Below are positions 24,363-31,974 of a stretch of DNA of 33,704 bases, piece after piece. The stretch's first letter is position 1; each line of letters starts with the position of its first letter. Position numbers and translations under genes: made by a program. The stretch covers positions 1 to 33,704 of the forward strand of contig CAYNOZ010000010.1 of the NCBI GenBank assembly GCA_964398955.1. The letters run 5' to 3'. The stretch comes from CAYNOZ01 sp964398955 (GTDB lineage Archaea; Methanobacteriota_B; Thermococci; Thermococcales; CAYNOZ01). The notes under the pieces were generated by a model. The model was not told the origin of the DNA. It worked only from the letters and a program-made list of their open reading frames with translations, and made no database searches.

Positions 24363-25421
24363 TTATTCAGATTCTCCAGATTCATCTGATTCATCTGATT
24401 CATCTGATTTCATTCTTTTCTTTACTCCTTTTGGCAGATTTTTCTTTATATCCTCTATGTCTTCATCAGAAAGGTTTTCGGTTCCTGGCAGGTCTTTCAG
24501 GTCTTCTGATACGTCTCCTCCTAATAGATCTGCAGCAATTTCACTTTGATTTATCTCGACATCTTCGTCCATTTTATCTTCTAACTTTTCTTTTATCTCT
24601 TCAACGTCTTTTGCTTCTGATCCTTGGGTTTTGAAGGATACGTCTTTGTCTGCTACTCCTGCCCATGTTTTCAGTATTTCCATTGGTAATGGTAGTACTA
24701 CTGTTGAAGCATTTTCTGCGGCTACGTCGCTGATTGTTTGCATCATTCTTAGTTGTAGTGCTGCTGGGTTTTTTGACATTATTTCTGCTGCTTCAGATAG
24801 TTTCATTGATGCTTGTTGTTCGGCTTCTGCTAGAGTTATTCTTGCTCTTCTGTTTCTTTCTGCTTCTGCTTGTTTTGCCATTGCTCTTTTCATTTTTTCA
24901 GGTATTTCAACGTCTTTGACTTCTACTGAGGTAACTTTGATTCCCCATGGGTCTGTTGCTTCGTCGATCTGTTCTTGGAGGTCGCTGTTAAGCTTTTCTC
25001 TTTCAGAAAGTAATGTATCTAGTTCTGCTTTTCCTATTGTTCCTCTTAGTATTGTCTGAGATATTTGTGATGTTGCTTCTATGAAGTTATCTACTTCTAC
25101 GACTGCATCTTCCGGTTGAAGGACTCTAAAGTATACTACTGCGTTTACTCTTACCGATACATTATCTTTTGTTATTACTTCTTGTGCTGGTACATCCATA
25201 GTTCTTGTTCTTAGATTTACTCTCACCATTTTATCGAGTATTGGTATAACAAGAAATATTCCTGGTCCTTTTGCCCCTACTAGTCTTCCTAATCTAAATA
25301 TTACTCCTCTTTCGTATTCCTTAACTATTCTTATTGATGAGCTTAAGATTATCAATGCGAATAGTACCACGATTACTGCAATAATGTTGGTAGTTGTTAA
25401 TAAACTCGATATACTAACCAT
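24363..25421 (-). CDS. Stomatin/slipin (SPFH) membrane protein
   Basis: 352 residues from ATG 25421, chosen because GAGGTGA lies shortly upstream (an in-frame ATG at 25442 would add seven residues). One membrane helix (about 10-32), then the SPFH domain with VKEYERGVIFRLGRL, GPGIFLVIP, TMDVPAQEVITKDNVSV and DPWGIKVTSVEVKDVEIP, then a coiled coil rich in A and E (AMAKQAEAERNRRARITLAE). The C-terminal ~90 residues are very acidic and end in D-E-S triplets. Paired with NfeD as in Pyrococcus PH1511/PH1510, where NfeD cleaves the stomatin C-terminal region. The pair likely acts in membrane microdomain quality control. Confidence 0.95.
   Translation of the reverse strand: MVSISSLLTTTNIIAVIVVLFALIILSSSIRIVKEYERGVIFRLGRLVGAKGPGIFLVIPILDKMVRVNLRTRTMDVPAQEVITKDNVSVRVNAVVYFRVLQPEDAVVEVDNFIEATSQISQTILRGTIGKAELDTLLSEREKLNSDLQEQIDEATDPWGIKVTSVEVKDVEIPEKMKRAMAKQAEAERNRRARITLAEAEQQASMKLSEAAEIMSKNPAALQLRMMQTISDVAAENASTVVLPLPMEILKTWAGVADKDVSFKTQGSEAKDVEEIKEKLEDKMDEDVEINQSEIAADLLGGDVSEDLKDLPGTENLSDEDIEDIKKNLPKGVKKRMKSDESDESDESGESE
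24379..24405 (-). repeat. Three perfect 9-bp tandem copies encoding D-E-S repeats
   Basis: GATTCATCT is repeated three times on the plus strand within the last codons of the stomatin gene, giving SDESDESDES-type text on the minus strand. Imperfect copies flank it. It is a slippage-prone short repeat in an acidic tail. Confidence 0.85.
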
Positions 25422-25438
25422 ATTATTTTCACCTCTTT

Positions 25439-26770
25439 TCAAACTTTTTTAACTAAAAGTAAAAGATTCTCACGATCTACAACTTTGATTTTTGATCCTT
25501 CACCTATATTTTCCTGATTCTTAGCCTTAGCTTTCCATAACTCTCCATGTATCTTAATTTGGCCTATAGGATTTAATTCTTTATCCACAATACCTTCCAT
25601 TCCAATCATTTGTTCTCCTCCAGTTGATGGTCTCAATTTCTTTGATTGTATAACTTTCGCAATCCCAAAAACAAAGAATGAAGCTGTTAATAACGCAACG
25701 GTTATTATTATATACCTGAAATTAACATACCATTCTCTTGACACAATTCTCGTTGGATCATCTGAAACTCTAAAAAGTAATAAGGATCCCAAGATGAATG
25801 TTAATACGCCTGCTGCGGTGAAGAGACCGAATGTGGGGGTTTCAAGCTCTATTACGAAAAATGCTATTGAAGCTAAGATCAGAATATAACCGATAATTTG
25901 AAAACTTAGATAACTAGAACCAATAATTGCCAATAACAAAGATATGCTCCCAATTACTTCTGGAACATGCCATCCAGGAGAAAGAAATCCGAATGCTAAA
26001 CCAAAAATACCTACAATCAGTAAGATATAGTTTACAGTTGGTTCTGATATAACATTTAGAACTTGATCGGTGATACTTTTCTCATATCTCTCGGTTTCTG
26101 CGTTTTCAAAATTTAGGGGTTGTGATCCTTCCCCTTTTATTTGGAATCCATCCAGTTTCCCTAATAAACTCTCAACTGATGAGGCTTTTAAATCTATTAT
26201 TCCTAATTGTAGAGCTTCTTCTTGGGTCAAGCTTAAATTTTCAGTTACGAATTTTTCCGCTATTGTAACATTTCTTCCATTTGATTCTGCTAGAGATTTC
26301 ATGTAGCTCGTATAGAAATTTTTTATTTTTTCTGGAGCTTTTATTATGTTTCCTGTAGAATCATAACCTAATATGGGTTCACAGGCCCCAATGGATGTTG
26401 ATGGGGACATTGCTATTATGTCTGAGGCCATGGATATATATGTTCCAGCGGAGGCTGCTTTTGCTCCGGCGGGATGTACATAGGTTATTACTGGAATTTG
26501 GGTTGATTCAATTTCTTTGATGATATCCATCATAGCCTGTCCAGAACCTCCAGGAGTGTCCATGAGTATTATTATAGCTTCATAATTGTTTTTCATGGCT
26601 TGATTGAGTGATCTACTTATAATATCTGCTTTTAATTTGTTTATTTCTCCTTCCACTTCTACTAAGTATACTTCTGTCTTTTTATTTTCGGTCCTGATTG
26701 GTTCTGCATTAATGACTAATAAGATAGTGATAGTGAGAAATAAAGCAGAAATTATCTTTTTATTTTCCAT
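25439..26770 (-). CDS. nfeD: NfeD-type membrane serine protease (ClpP class)
   Basis: 443 residues. Signal peptide (about 1-22). The ClpP-like domain has DTPGGSG (71-77) as oxyanion loop, the nucleophile S108 in GAKAASAGTYIS, and a candidate general-base lysine at K148 or K150 in APEKIKNFYTSY. Four or five membrane helices follow (about 232-375), and a C-terminal OB-fold NfeD domain (about 385-443) with EGIVDKELNPIGQIKIHGELW, split as GIVDKELNPIGQI and KIHGELW. It partners with the stomatin gene, overlapping its longer frame by 4 bases; the two form an operon read leftward from 26770. Role: cleavage of the stomatin C-terminus or another membrane-anchored substrate. Confidence 0.95.
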   Translation of the reverse strand: MENKKIISALFLTITILLVINAEPIRTENKKTEVYLVEVEGEINKLKADIISRSLNQAMKNNYEAIIILMDTPGGSGQAMMDIIKEIESTQIPVITYVHPAGAKAASAGTYISMASDIIAMSPSTSIGACEPILGYDSTGNIIKAPEKIKNFYTSYMKSLAESNGRNVTIAEKFVTENLSLTQEEALQLGIIDLKASSVESLLGKLDGFQIKGEGSQPLNFENAETERYEKSITDQVLNVISEPTVNYILLIVGIFGLAFGFLSPGWHVPEVIGSISLLLAIIGSSYLSFQIIGYILILASIAFFVIELETPTFGLFTAAGVLTFILGSLLLFRVSDDPTRIVSREWYVNFRYIIITVALLTASFFVFGIAKVIQSKKLRPSTGGEQMIGMEGIVDKELNPIGQIKIHGELWKAKAKNQENIGEGSKIKVVDRENLLLLVKKV

Positions 26771-26869
26771 ATATTTTAATTTAAGAAAAGTGAGTTATAA
26801 AACTATTGATCCTTAAACCTTTGGTTTCAAAAATCGGTTAAGTAAAAAAATTTAGAAACCCCAACCAAT

Positions 26870-26882
26870 AAAAAAATATACC
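26870..26882 (+). promoter_or_regulatory. TATA-like element for the adenosine-specific kinase gene
   Basis: AAAAAAATATACC in the divergent spacer 26771-26909, 28-40 bases before ATG 26910, resembles an archaeal box A. GTGAT just before the ATG could be a weak RBS. Confidence 0.45.
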
Positions 26883-26909
26883 TAGAATCAAACCCTTGTT
26901 TGTGATAGC

Positions 26910-27395
26910 ATGGAAACTGAAGTTATTGACATAGAAAAACCAGAAGATGTTGAATGTATAATAGGACAAGGAAATTTTACAATTCTCACACTGGACGATC
27001 TGGCTAAAAGGTTACTTACGTCAACTTCAGAAATTGATTTTGGAATCGCCATGAACGAAAGCAAACCACAACTAACAAGATACACAGGTAATAATGAAGA
27101 TTTGGAAGATCTAGCAGCAAAAAACGCTAAAAATATAGGATCAGGACATACTTTCGTAATCCTAATGAAAAACGCCTTCCCGATAAATGTTTTAAACACA
27201 GTAAAAGATCATCCTGGAGTTGTGAACATTTACGGAGCATCAGAAAATCCTTTACAAGTGATAGTTGGAGAAACTGACCTTGGAAGATCTGTATTAGGAT
27301 TTGTTGACGGATTAAAAGCTAATAAAATAGAAAGTGAAGAACAAAAGGAAGAAAGAAGAGACTTAGTGAAAAAAATCGGATACGAAATAGATTGA
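26910..27395 (+). CDS. Adenosine-specific kinase family protein (PF04008/COG1839)
   Basis: 161 residues, normal for this small archaeal family. Family landmarks: an opening VIDIEKPEDVECIIGQGNF (near the DxxxIxGQxHF consensus), IDFGIAMNES, LAAKNAKNIGSGHTFVI, LMKNAFPINVLNTVK and NPLQVIVGETDLGRSVLGFVDG. The Pyrobaculum member binds adenosine and is named an adenosine-specific kinase; biochemical function across the family is thin. Its C-terminal ~20 residues are a charged helix. It leads an operon with the nucleotide pyrophosphatase gene, which suggests nucleoside/nucleotide housekeeping. Confidence 0.85.
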   Translation: METEVIDIEKPEDVECIIGQGNFTILTLDDLAKRLLTSTSEIDFGIAMNESKPQLTRYTGNNEDLEDLAAKNAKNIGSGHTFVILMKNAFPINVLNTVKDHPGVVNIYGASENPLQVIVGETDLGRSVLGFVDGLKANKIESEEQKEERRDLVKKIGYEID

Positions 27396-27400
27396 TTCCT

Positions 27401-27943
27401 ATGACTCTTTCTTTTATAACTGGAAACGATCATAAATTTGAAGAAGCTTCAGAAATACTGGAAGACCAAAAATTAATCCACAAGGATCTTAGTTATCCTG
27501 AAATACAAGCTGATACACTTGAGGAAGTAGCTAAATACGGGATTGAGCACATTAAAAGTAATTATGATATGGAGGAATCATTCTTTCTTGAAGATGCAGG
27601 TTTATTTGTTGATGAATTGAATGGTTTTCCAGGAGTTTATTCTTCTTACGTATTCAGTACTATTGGTAATCAGGGTATATTGGATTTAATGAAAACTAGT
27701 GGTAGAGAAGCTAATTTTAAATCAGTGATTGCTCTTTATGATGGAGATCTGCATATATTTAAGGGTCAGGTCAATGGTAGAATAAGTAAAGAAATAAAAG
27801 GGGAACATGGATTCGGTTTTGACCCGATATTTATTCCGGATGGTGAAAATTTAACTTTTGGAGAATTAGATCCTGATAAAAAGAATGATTTATCGCATAG
27901 AAAGAATTCTTTATTTAAATTAAAGAAATTTTTAGAAGAATGA
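27401..27943 (+). CDS. rdgB: XTP/dITP pyrophosphatase (RdgB/HAM1 family)
   Basis: Hydrolyses non-canonical purine triphosphates (dITP, XTP) to monophosphate, preventing their incorporation. 180 residues from ATG 27401. Motifs: SFITGNDHKFEEA at the N-terminus (substrate loop), DAGLFVDELNGFPGVYSSY with the metal-binding acid, HGFGFDPIFIPDG, and SHRKNSL at the end. A TTG at 27392 in the same frame overlaps the previous stop, but the ATG gives the family-like N-terminus. It ends 16 bases before the convergent prefoldin gene. Confidence 0.94.
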   Translation: MTLSFITGNDHKFEEASEILEDQKLIHKDLSYPEIQADTLEEVAKYGIEHIKSNYDMEESFFLEDAGLFVDELNGFPGVYSSYVFSTIGNQGILDLMKTSGREANFKSVIALYDGDLHIFKGQVNGRISKEIKGEHGFGFDPIFIPDGENLTFGELDPDKKNDLSHRKNSLFKLKKFLEE

Positions 27944-27959
27944 AAGAAGAAAATATTTG

Positions 27960-28406
27960 TTATCTTTGCTGATTTTGCTTTTGTTGTTGGGCAGCGGCTA
28001 GTTTTTGCTGGATCTGGTTTAGTTCTTGCTTTGTGTCTTCTATGCTTTCTTCTATTCTATCCTTGGATTCGTTGATTCTTTCTAGTTTAGAGTTTAATGT
28101 TTCTACTGCTCCTTCTATTTCTTTTTCTGCTTTGTATCCACCGCCTAATCCTACTAATGCTTTATCAGTATCGATTATTTCAGCTTTAATGTAGGAATCT
28201 CCTCCAATAGGCATTATAGCTTCGGTTTCATCATTATCCTTTAAACCTTTTAAAGACTTCCTAGCTTTCTTCACTTCCTCTAATCTTTCTTCCACTTGCT
28301 CTTGACCCATTTGAAGTCCTTCTAACTGCTGTGATAACATTTGATACCTTTGTTGGAGTTGTTCCAAATTCTGACCTTGACCTTGATTTTGTTCATTTTC
28401 ACTCAT
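27960..28406 (-). CDS. pfdA: Prefoldin alpha subunit
   Basis: 148 residues. Two long coiled-coil helices (about 14-55 and 95-145) flank a beta hairpin with MPIGGDSYIKAEI and ALVGLGGGYKAEK, the prefoldin alpha signature. Both ends are glutamine-rich. Prefoldin alpha, with beta, forms the jellyfish-shaped hexamer that holds unfolded proteins for the thermosome. It is last in the leftward translation cluster; its ATG is three bases after the L20a stop. Confidence 0.94.
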   Translation of the reverse strand: MSENEQNQGQGQNLEQLQQRYQMLSQQLEGLQMGQEQVEERLEEVKKARKSLKGLKDNDETEAIMPIGGDSYIKAEIIDTDKALVGLGGGYKAEKEIEGAVETLNSKLERINESKDRIEESIEDTKQELNQIQQKLAAAQQQKQNQQR

Positions 28407-28409
28407 AAT

Positions 28410-28586
28410 TTATTCCTTCCTTATATTGGAAATCTGAATTTTATTTCTTGAAACACCATGATCGCCACCGAGAAGAGAATACAACCTCTCCTTAGCCATA
28501 TCTTCTGAATCTGCATCTATATCCTTCTTAAAGTCATGAACTTCTCTTCCCATTTTCACTTTTCCTTCTACTACATAATTCAACAT
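28410..28586 (-). CDS. rpl20a: Ribosomal protein L20a (L18a/LX)
   Basis: A 58-residue ORF: starts MLNYVVEGKVKMGREVHDFK, then a helix and YSLLGGDHGVSRNKIQISNI. These match archaeal LX: short, with GR at about 13-14, the YSLLGxxHxVxRxxI motif, and a C-terminal charged strand. GGAGGG sits just before the ATG on the minus strand. Spacing to eIF6 is 23 bases. The order eIF6-L20a-prefoldin alpha is conserved in Archaea. Confidence 0.92.
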   Translation of the reverse strand: MLNYVVEGKVKMGREVHDFKKDIDADSEDMAKERLYSLLGGDHGVSRNKIQISNIRKE

Positions 28587-28609
28587 AATCCCTCCTAATA
28601 AAAATCTAG

Positions 28610-29266
28610 TTATATAAGATTTAAAGATCGTTCTATAGTACCTAATTCAGGACCAGTTGTCATTTCCCCTGTAAAAGCTCCATTAGAGTTAGCTATAAGA
28701 CAAGTACCAACCTCTTTCACTCCTTTATTAGAGGTTCCACCTTCCATGTAAACATCAAAGTAATCGGATAATTGAGCAGGATCTAAGTCTGGATGTATAA
28801 GACCCCCATTATTAGTGACAACGATAGAGGAACCAATAGTTTCAGGAATATCAAACTCACTGTGCTTAGCTTCAACTTCTAATACTTCTTCAATTTTATT
28901 CAAATCTTCATCAGAAACATCTACCCCTACAATAGCCTTTTCATCATTAGTTGCTATTATATTTCCTAAGGCATTTGTCCTAATATCAAGAACATCAACA
29001 TTAACTTCTTCAGGTAATCCTTCTCTTAACTTTTTTAACTCTAAGCCTGTAACCTTAGGACTTACTAAAAGGCCGCTACTATTCCCTACACCGAGTACTC
29101 CGATCATCTTTGTTTCAAATAGATCTCCTTCTACTATAGGGACGTCTAAAACCTCTTCCATAAATTCTTCCTTATTATTGAGGTTTCTACCTACCAAAGC
29201 GTATGAATCTGTTGCTAATGCAACAGTTCCTAAAAATGGGGTCTTTAAATTAAATCTTCTTAGCAT
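28610..29266 (-). CDS. eif6: Translation initiation factor 6 (aIF6)
   Basis: Binds the 50S subunit and prevents premature 30S joining. 218 residues from ATG 29266, preceded by GGAGGAGTAGG. The frame is open further upstream, but that part overlaps L31e and is unlike the family. The pentein-like fold shows repeated motifs: TDSYALVGRNL, GNSSGLLVSPKVT, TNALGNIIATNDEKAIV, TNNGGLIHPDL, and NSNGAFTGEMTTGPEL. Spacing to L31e is one base. Confidence 0.95.
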   Translation of the reverse strand: MLRRFNLKTPFLGTVALATDSYALVGRNLNNKEEFMEEVLDVPIVEGDLFETKMIGVLGVGNSSGLLVSPKVTGLELKKLREGLPEEVNVDVLDIRTNALGNIIATNDEKAIVGVDVSDEDLNKIEEVLEVEAKHSEFDIPETIGSSIVVTNNGGLIHPDLDPAQLSDYFDVYMEGGTSNKGVKEVGTCLIANSNGAFTGEMTTGPELGTIERSLNLI

Positions 29267-29267
29267 C

Positions 29268-29507
29268 CTACTCCTCCAGGTACGCTGTATAGCCCTCCTC
29301 TTCTTCTTCAACTCTTACTCTGACTTTGCTCGGAATCTTAACGGCTCCTTTTTCCCAGATCTTCTGGTTAACACTGTTATCTATTCTCACTTCTTCTCCT
29401 GTATTTCTCTTTAGCCTTTCTTTAACAACCTTCAATGCCTTGGAAGCTCTATTACTTTTAGGAACCTTTTTAGCCTTCCTTAACGGTATATTGTATACTT
29501 CTGCCAT
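29268..29507 (-). CDS. rpl31e: Ribosomal protein L31e
   Basis: 79 residues from ATG 29507; upstream in-frame residues are unlike the family. EVYNIPLRKAKKVPKSNRAS at the N-terminus, then KVVKERLKRN and VRIDNSVNQKIWEKGAVKIP are clear L31e segments. The tail is acidic (EEEEEG). CGGTGTT precedes the start. Overlap with the aIF6 start is absent by one base. Confidence 0.95.
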   Translation of the reverse strand: MAEVYNIPLRKAKKVPKSNRASKALKVVKERLKRNTGEEVRIDNSVNQKIWEKGAVKIPSKVRVRVEEEEEGYTAYLEE

Positions 29508-29531
29508 ATTAAACACCGAAATCTTCAATAA

Positions 29532-29687
29532 TTAAATATCTAAATCGCTTCTACGCCAATTCCTTCTCTTAGGATTTCTCCTAACATTCATTTTAGTCTT
29601 AGCAAGAACCCAAAGAGGAATTCTCCTATTCTGCTTTTTAGCCTTAGCCAATTTCTTCTTTTTAGATAATTTTTTATTCCTAGACAT
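29532..29687 (-). CDS. rpl39e: Ribosomal protein L39e
   Basis: A 51-residue basic protein: MSRNKKLSKKKKLAKAKKQN then RRIPLWVLAKTKMNVRRNPK and RRNWRRSDLDI. This is the L39e consensus including the PxWxxxKT and RRNWRR motifs. GAGGTGTTTTAT lies before the ATG. It stands 24 bases upstream of the L31e start and ten bases after the PP-loop gene's stop. L39e lines the ribosome exit tunnel. Confidence 0.95.
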   Translation of the reverse strand: MSRNKKLSKKKKLAKAKKQNRRIPLWVLAKTKMNVRRNPKRRNWRRSDLDI

Positions 29688-29697
29688 ATAAAACACC

Positions 29698-30297
29698 TCA
29701 TTTCCAACCTAACACTCGACTCTGTAAATGGGATTCAGGAAATATTTCTTCAACCTTATCCTCGCCATAATTATTAGCCATGTACTCTCTTATTTCCATT
29801 TCATAATCCGGTCTCTCTGCCCGAGAACTTTCTTCTTTCTCTATAACAAAACTCTCTTCAGATACTCTGTTTATAGTCTTGTATCCTACACCCTCTAAAG
29901 GTCGAACATACTCAATATCATGCCGATCTTCTAAACTTTGAGTCTGAGATCTAGACAAATTCGGAGTTACATCATCTCTCCTTGTTCCATCACTAATAAC
30001 TTGAACTTCCTCTTTAGAAGCCAAGCTTTCCAATGCTAGTTCATGGGCCTTCTGTATTCCGTATCTCGAACGGTTTTTTTCTAAGATTAATTCAACACAC
30101 TTATTTAAATCTTTTTCCGGTAGTTTCAGAACTTCATGATCATAACCTAACTGCTCAGCACTATCTTCAGCAACTTTCCATCCTTCAGTTGTGCCAAAAG
30201 TGGCTGTTACTAGTTTTAATTCATGTCCCAAACTATCCATCATCATAGCAGATAGGGAACTATCCTTTCCACCACTGTAGAGATGATGAGCTATCAT
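29698..30297 (-). CDS. PP-loop ATPase (archaeal COG2117-like), probable RNA-modification enzyme
   Basis: 199 residues. The PP-loop motif SGGKDSS is at residues 8-14, followed by a Rossmann-like alternation and SDGTRRDDVTPNLSR, a conserved substrate-side segment of this group. Members are annotated as predicted tRNA thiolation or asparagine synthase-like enzymes; the substrate is unknown. The family repeatedly sits in the archaeal S19e-L39e-L31e cluster, as here, suggesting a ribosome or tRNA target. Its ATG overlaps the PDCD5 stop by one base. Confidence 0.85.
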   Translation of the reverse strand: MIAHHLYSGGKDSSLSAMMMDSLGHELKLVTATFGTTEGWKVAEDSAEQLGYDHEVLKLPEKDLNKCVELILEKNRSRYGIQKAHELALESLASKEEVQVISDGTRRDDVTPNLSRSQTQSLEDRHDIEYVRPLEGVGYKTINRVSEESFVIEKEESSRAERPDYEMEIREYMANNYGEDKVEEIFPESHLQSRVLGWK

Positions 30298-30635
30298 TAG
30301 AAACTCATTCCTTTTATGTCGTAATCTCCTTTATCTTTATCCAATTTCTTAAGCAAGTTCTTTAACTGATCATCATCCACTTTTGGTTTTATTCTTCCTG
30401 AATTTATTAATTGGATCAAGGCAGATTCGACTTTTTTTGTGAATTCTGGTCTAGCCATTCTTAGGTTTGATAATCTGCTTCTTGCTTCGTTAGTAAGATA
30501 TTTTTTGAGTATTGCTTTTTTCTGAGCTTCTGCTTGCTTTTTCTGCTGTTCTAGATCTCCTTGTGATCCTTTCTGTTCTTTTAATTTCTTAATTTTTTCT
30601 TTCCTTATTTCTTCTTTGTTCTTGTTATCAGCCAT
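30297..30635 (-). CDS. PDCD5-family nucleic-acid-binding protein
   Basis: 112 residues. An N-terminal basic/charged helix rich in K, E and Q, then the PDCD5 core: LKKYLTNEARSRLSNLRMAR, PEFTKKVESALIQL and a DKGDYDIK end. Archaeal members (for example the Methanothermobacter MTH1615 type) are DNA-binding in vitro; cellular role unclear. It lies between S19e and the PP-loop gene as in many archaea, with a purine-rich RBS before the ATG. Confidence 0.94.
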   Translation of the reverse strand: MADNKNKEEIRKEKIKKLKEQKGSQGDLEQQKKQAEAQKKAILKKYLTNEARSRLSNLRMARPEFTKKVESALIQLINSGRIKPKVDDDQLKNLLKKLDKDKGDYDIKGMSF

Positions 30636-30651
30636 AATAAGACCCCCTCTT

Positions 30652-31101
30652 TTAATACTTCTCTAAAGAGGAGATTTCTTCTTCCATTTGTTCTTTTATT
30701 TCTGTTGAAATGCTATCAAGGAAAGATTGTCCCTTATCGGAGATAGTACGTCCCTCAGGAGTTTTATCTACGTATCCAGCTTCCTCTAAATTCTGTAAAG
30801 CAGTTCTTATAACTTTTCCACTTCCTTTCTCTTTCTTGTCAGGTCCATGACCTCCTTTTTTTCTTCCACCGTAATAACTTCTGAGCGATTCAACTCCAAC
30901 CGGACCATCAATATAAACTCTTCTAAGAATAGAAGCAGCTCTTTTAAACCACCAATCCTCTTCTTCAGGCGGTCTCTCTTTATCAGTACCAGTCTTCACA
31001 TACTTAGCCCATTCAGGCATTTCAACTATTCCTTTATCTTCAATCTCTTTTGAAACTTCTCTAACTAAAATATCTCCAGGTACGTCGTAAACCGTAGCCA
31101 T
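30652..31101 (-). CDS. rps19e: Ribosomal protein S19e
   Basis: 149 residues from ATG 31101; in-frame residues to 31131 are not family-like, and GGGGAGATT precedes this ATG. Motifs: ATVYDVPGDILVREV, EWAKYVKTG, DWWFKRAASILRRVY, and GVESLRSYYGGRKKGGHGP, the RNA-binding core. The C-terminal winged-helix part has the GKVIRTALQNLEEAGYV strand-helix. A long acidic tail follows. It binds the 3' major domain of 16S rRNA. Confidence 0.95.
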   Translation of the reverse strand: MATVYDVPGDILVREVSKEIEDKGIVEMPEWAKYVKTGTDKERPPEEEDWWFKRAASILRRVYIDGPVGVESLRSYYGGRKKGGHGPDKKEKGSGKVIRTALQNLEEAGYVDKTPEGRTISDKGQSFLDSISTEIKEQMEEEISSLEKY

Positions 31102-31137
31102 ATTAATCTCCCCACAATATATTCTCTTCAAATAATT

Positions 31138-31407
31138 TTATGGTTTATACAATATGAACTTTTTTCCTCGAACCTCAACTAACCTAGAATCAGTCTTACT
31201 TGCAACTTCTTCCGCTATTTCTTCCCTTCCTTTATCCGAGGAATAAGTTCCAGAATGCTTAACTTCAATCTTTAAAGCATCAATATCTCTATTCTTAAAC
31301 TGTCCATTAATTTCATCAATAATGGAATCTGATAAACCTTTCTTTCCTATTCTCACACTTGTTGGTATATCATGATACTTTGATTTTAATTTAGACTTAT
31401 CAATCAT
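31138..31407 (-). CDS. YhbY/CRM-domain RNA-binding protein
   Basis: 89 residues, a single CRM domain. VRIGKKGLSDSIIDEIN carries the GxxG RNA-contact loop, and a central helix-strand unit ends in LVEVRGKKFILYKP, the CRM C-terminal strand. Relatives associate with pre-50S ribosomal particles. GGTGATAAT precedes the ATG. It lies between S19e and the RNase P protein, consistent with a ribosome/RNA processing cluster. Confidence 0.9.
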   Translation of the reverse strand: MIDKSKLKSKYHDIPTSVRIGKKGLSDSIIDEINGQFKNRDIDALKIEVKHSGTYSSDKGREEIAEEVASKTDSRLVEVRGKKFILYKP

Positions 31408-31500
31408 ATTATCACCTTACAACTTTCTCTCGACATATCCATAACAAAAAATCATACTCTCTCAAAAACTACTAAACCTCACAAATATTGTCAACAACTA

Positions 31501-31806
31501 TCATTCACTCTCATTTTTTTCCTCAACATAAGGAATCCTCATGATCTCCCCACATTCTAAACATTTTATAGTTACCTTAGGAGATCTAATCCTCACCTTA
31601 CAGTTTTTTCCAGGCTTTAAAAAACTATGGCATGACTTACAATATCTCCGCTTCCACTTTCTAGGAACCTTAACCAATCCCCTTTGAGATATCTTCAAGG
31701 CTATTTCCACATAACGATGACTGAGAGCCGGATCTTCATCATAAACAGATTCAGCCATCTCAAATAACTTATCAATCCTTTCCCTAGCTATCTCCTTAAC
31801 ATTCAT
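31501..31806 (-). CDS. rnp4: RNase P protein component 4 (Rpr2/Rpp21)
   Basis: 101 residues from ATG 31806 (an in-frame TTG at 31812 is an alternative). An N-terminal pair of helices (IARERIDKLFEMAESVY, LSHRYVEIALKISQR) precedes a zinc ribbon with cysteines in YCKSCHSFL and IKCLECGEI. KVPRKWKRRYC is the classic Rpr2 junction. It is a protein subunit of archaeal RNase P, which matures tRNA 5' ends. First gene of the leftward translation cluster, with a 93-base spacer to the YhbY gene. Confidence 0.94.
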   Translation of the reverse strand: MNVKEIARERIDKLFEMAESVYDEDPALSHRYVEIALKISQRGLVKVPRKWKRRYCKSCHSFLKPGKNCKVRIRSPKVTIKCLECGEIMRIPYVEEKNESE

Positions 31807-31974
31807 AATCAATCAATTGTTAATTAATGACGAACAATATAAAAAGTTTTTAAATAAAAAGGTTATGGAGAAACTAAAACATACTCAAATCAAATATCAC
31901 TTAAATTCAAACCCGAAAGAAGACAACTCAAAAACTTCGCTATAATTAAGAAAACAGGGGGATGAAGAAATAAA

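Noticed and set aside
24379..24405. CRISPR or regulatory repeat
   Set aside because: It is a 9-bp coding repeat giving D-E-S triplets with no spacers.
26910..27395. KEOPS subunit Cgi121
   Set aside because: The size is similar, but the IGSGHTFVI, KNAFPINVLN and ETDLGRSVLGFVDG segments are those of the adenosine-specific kinase family.
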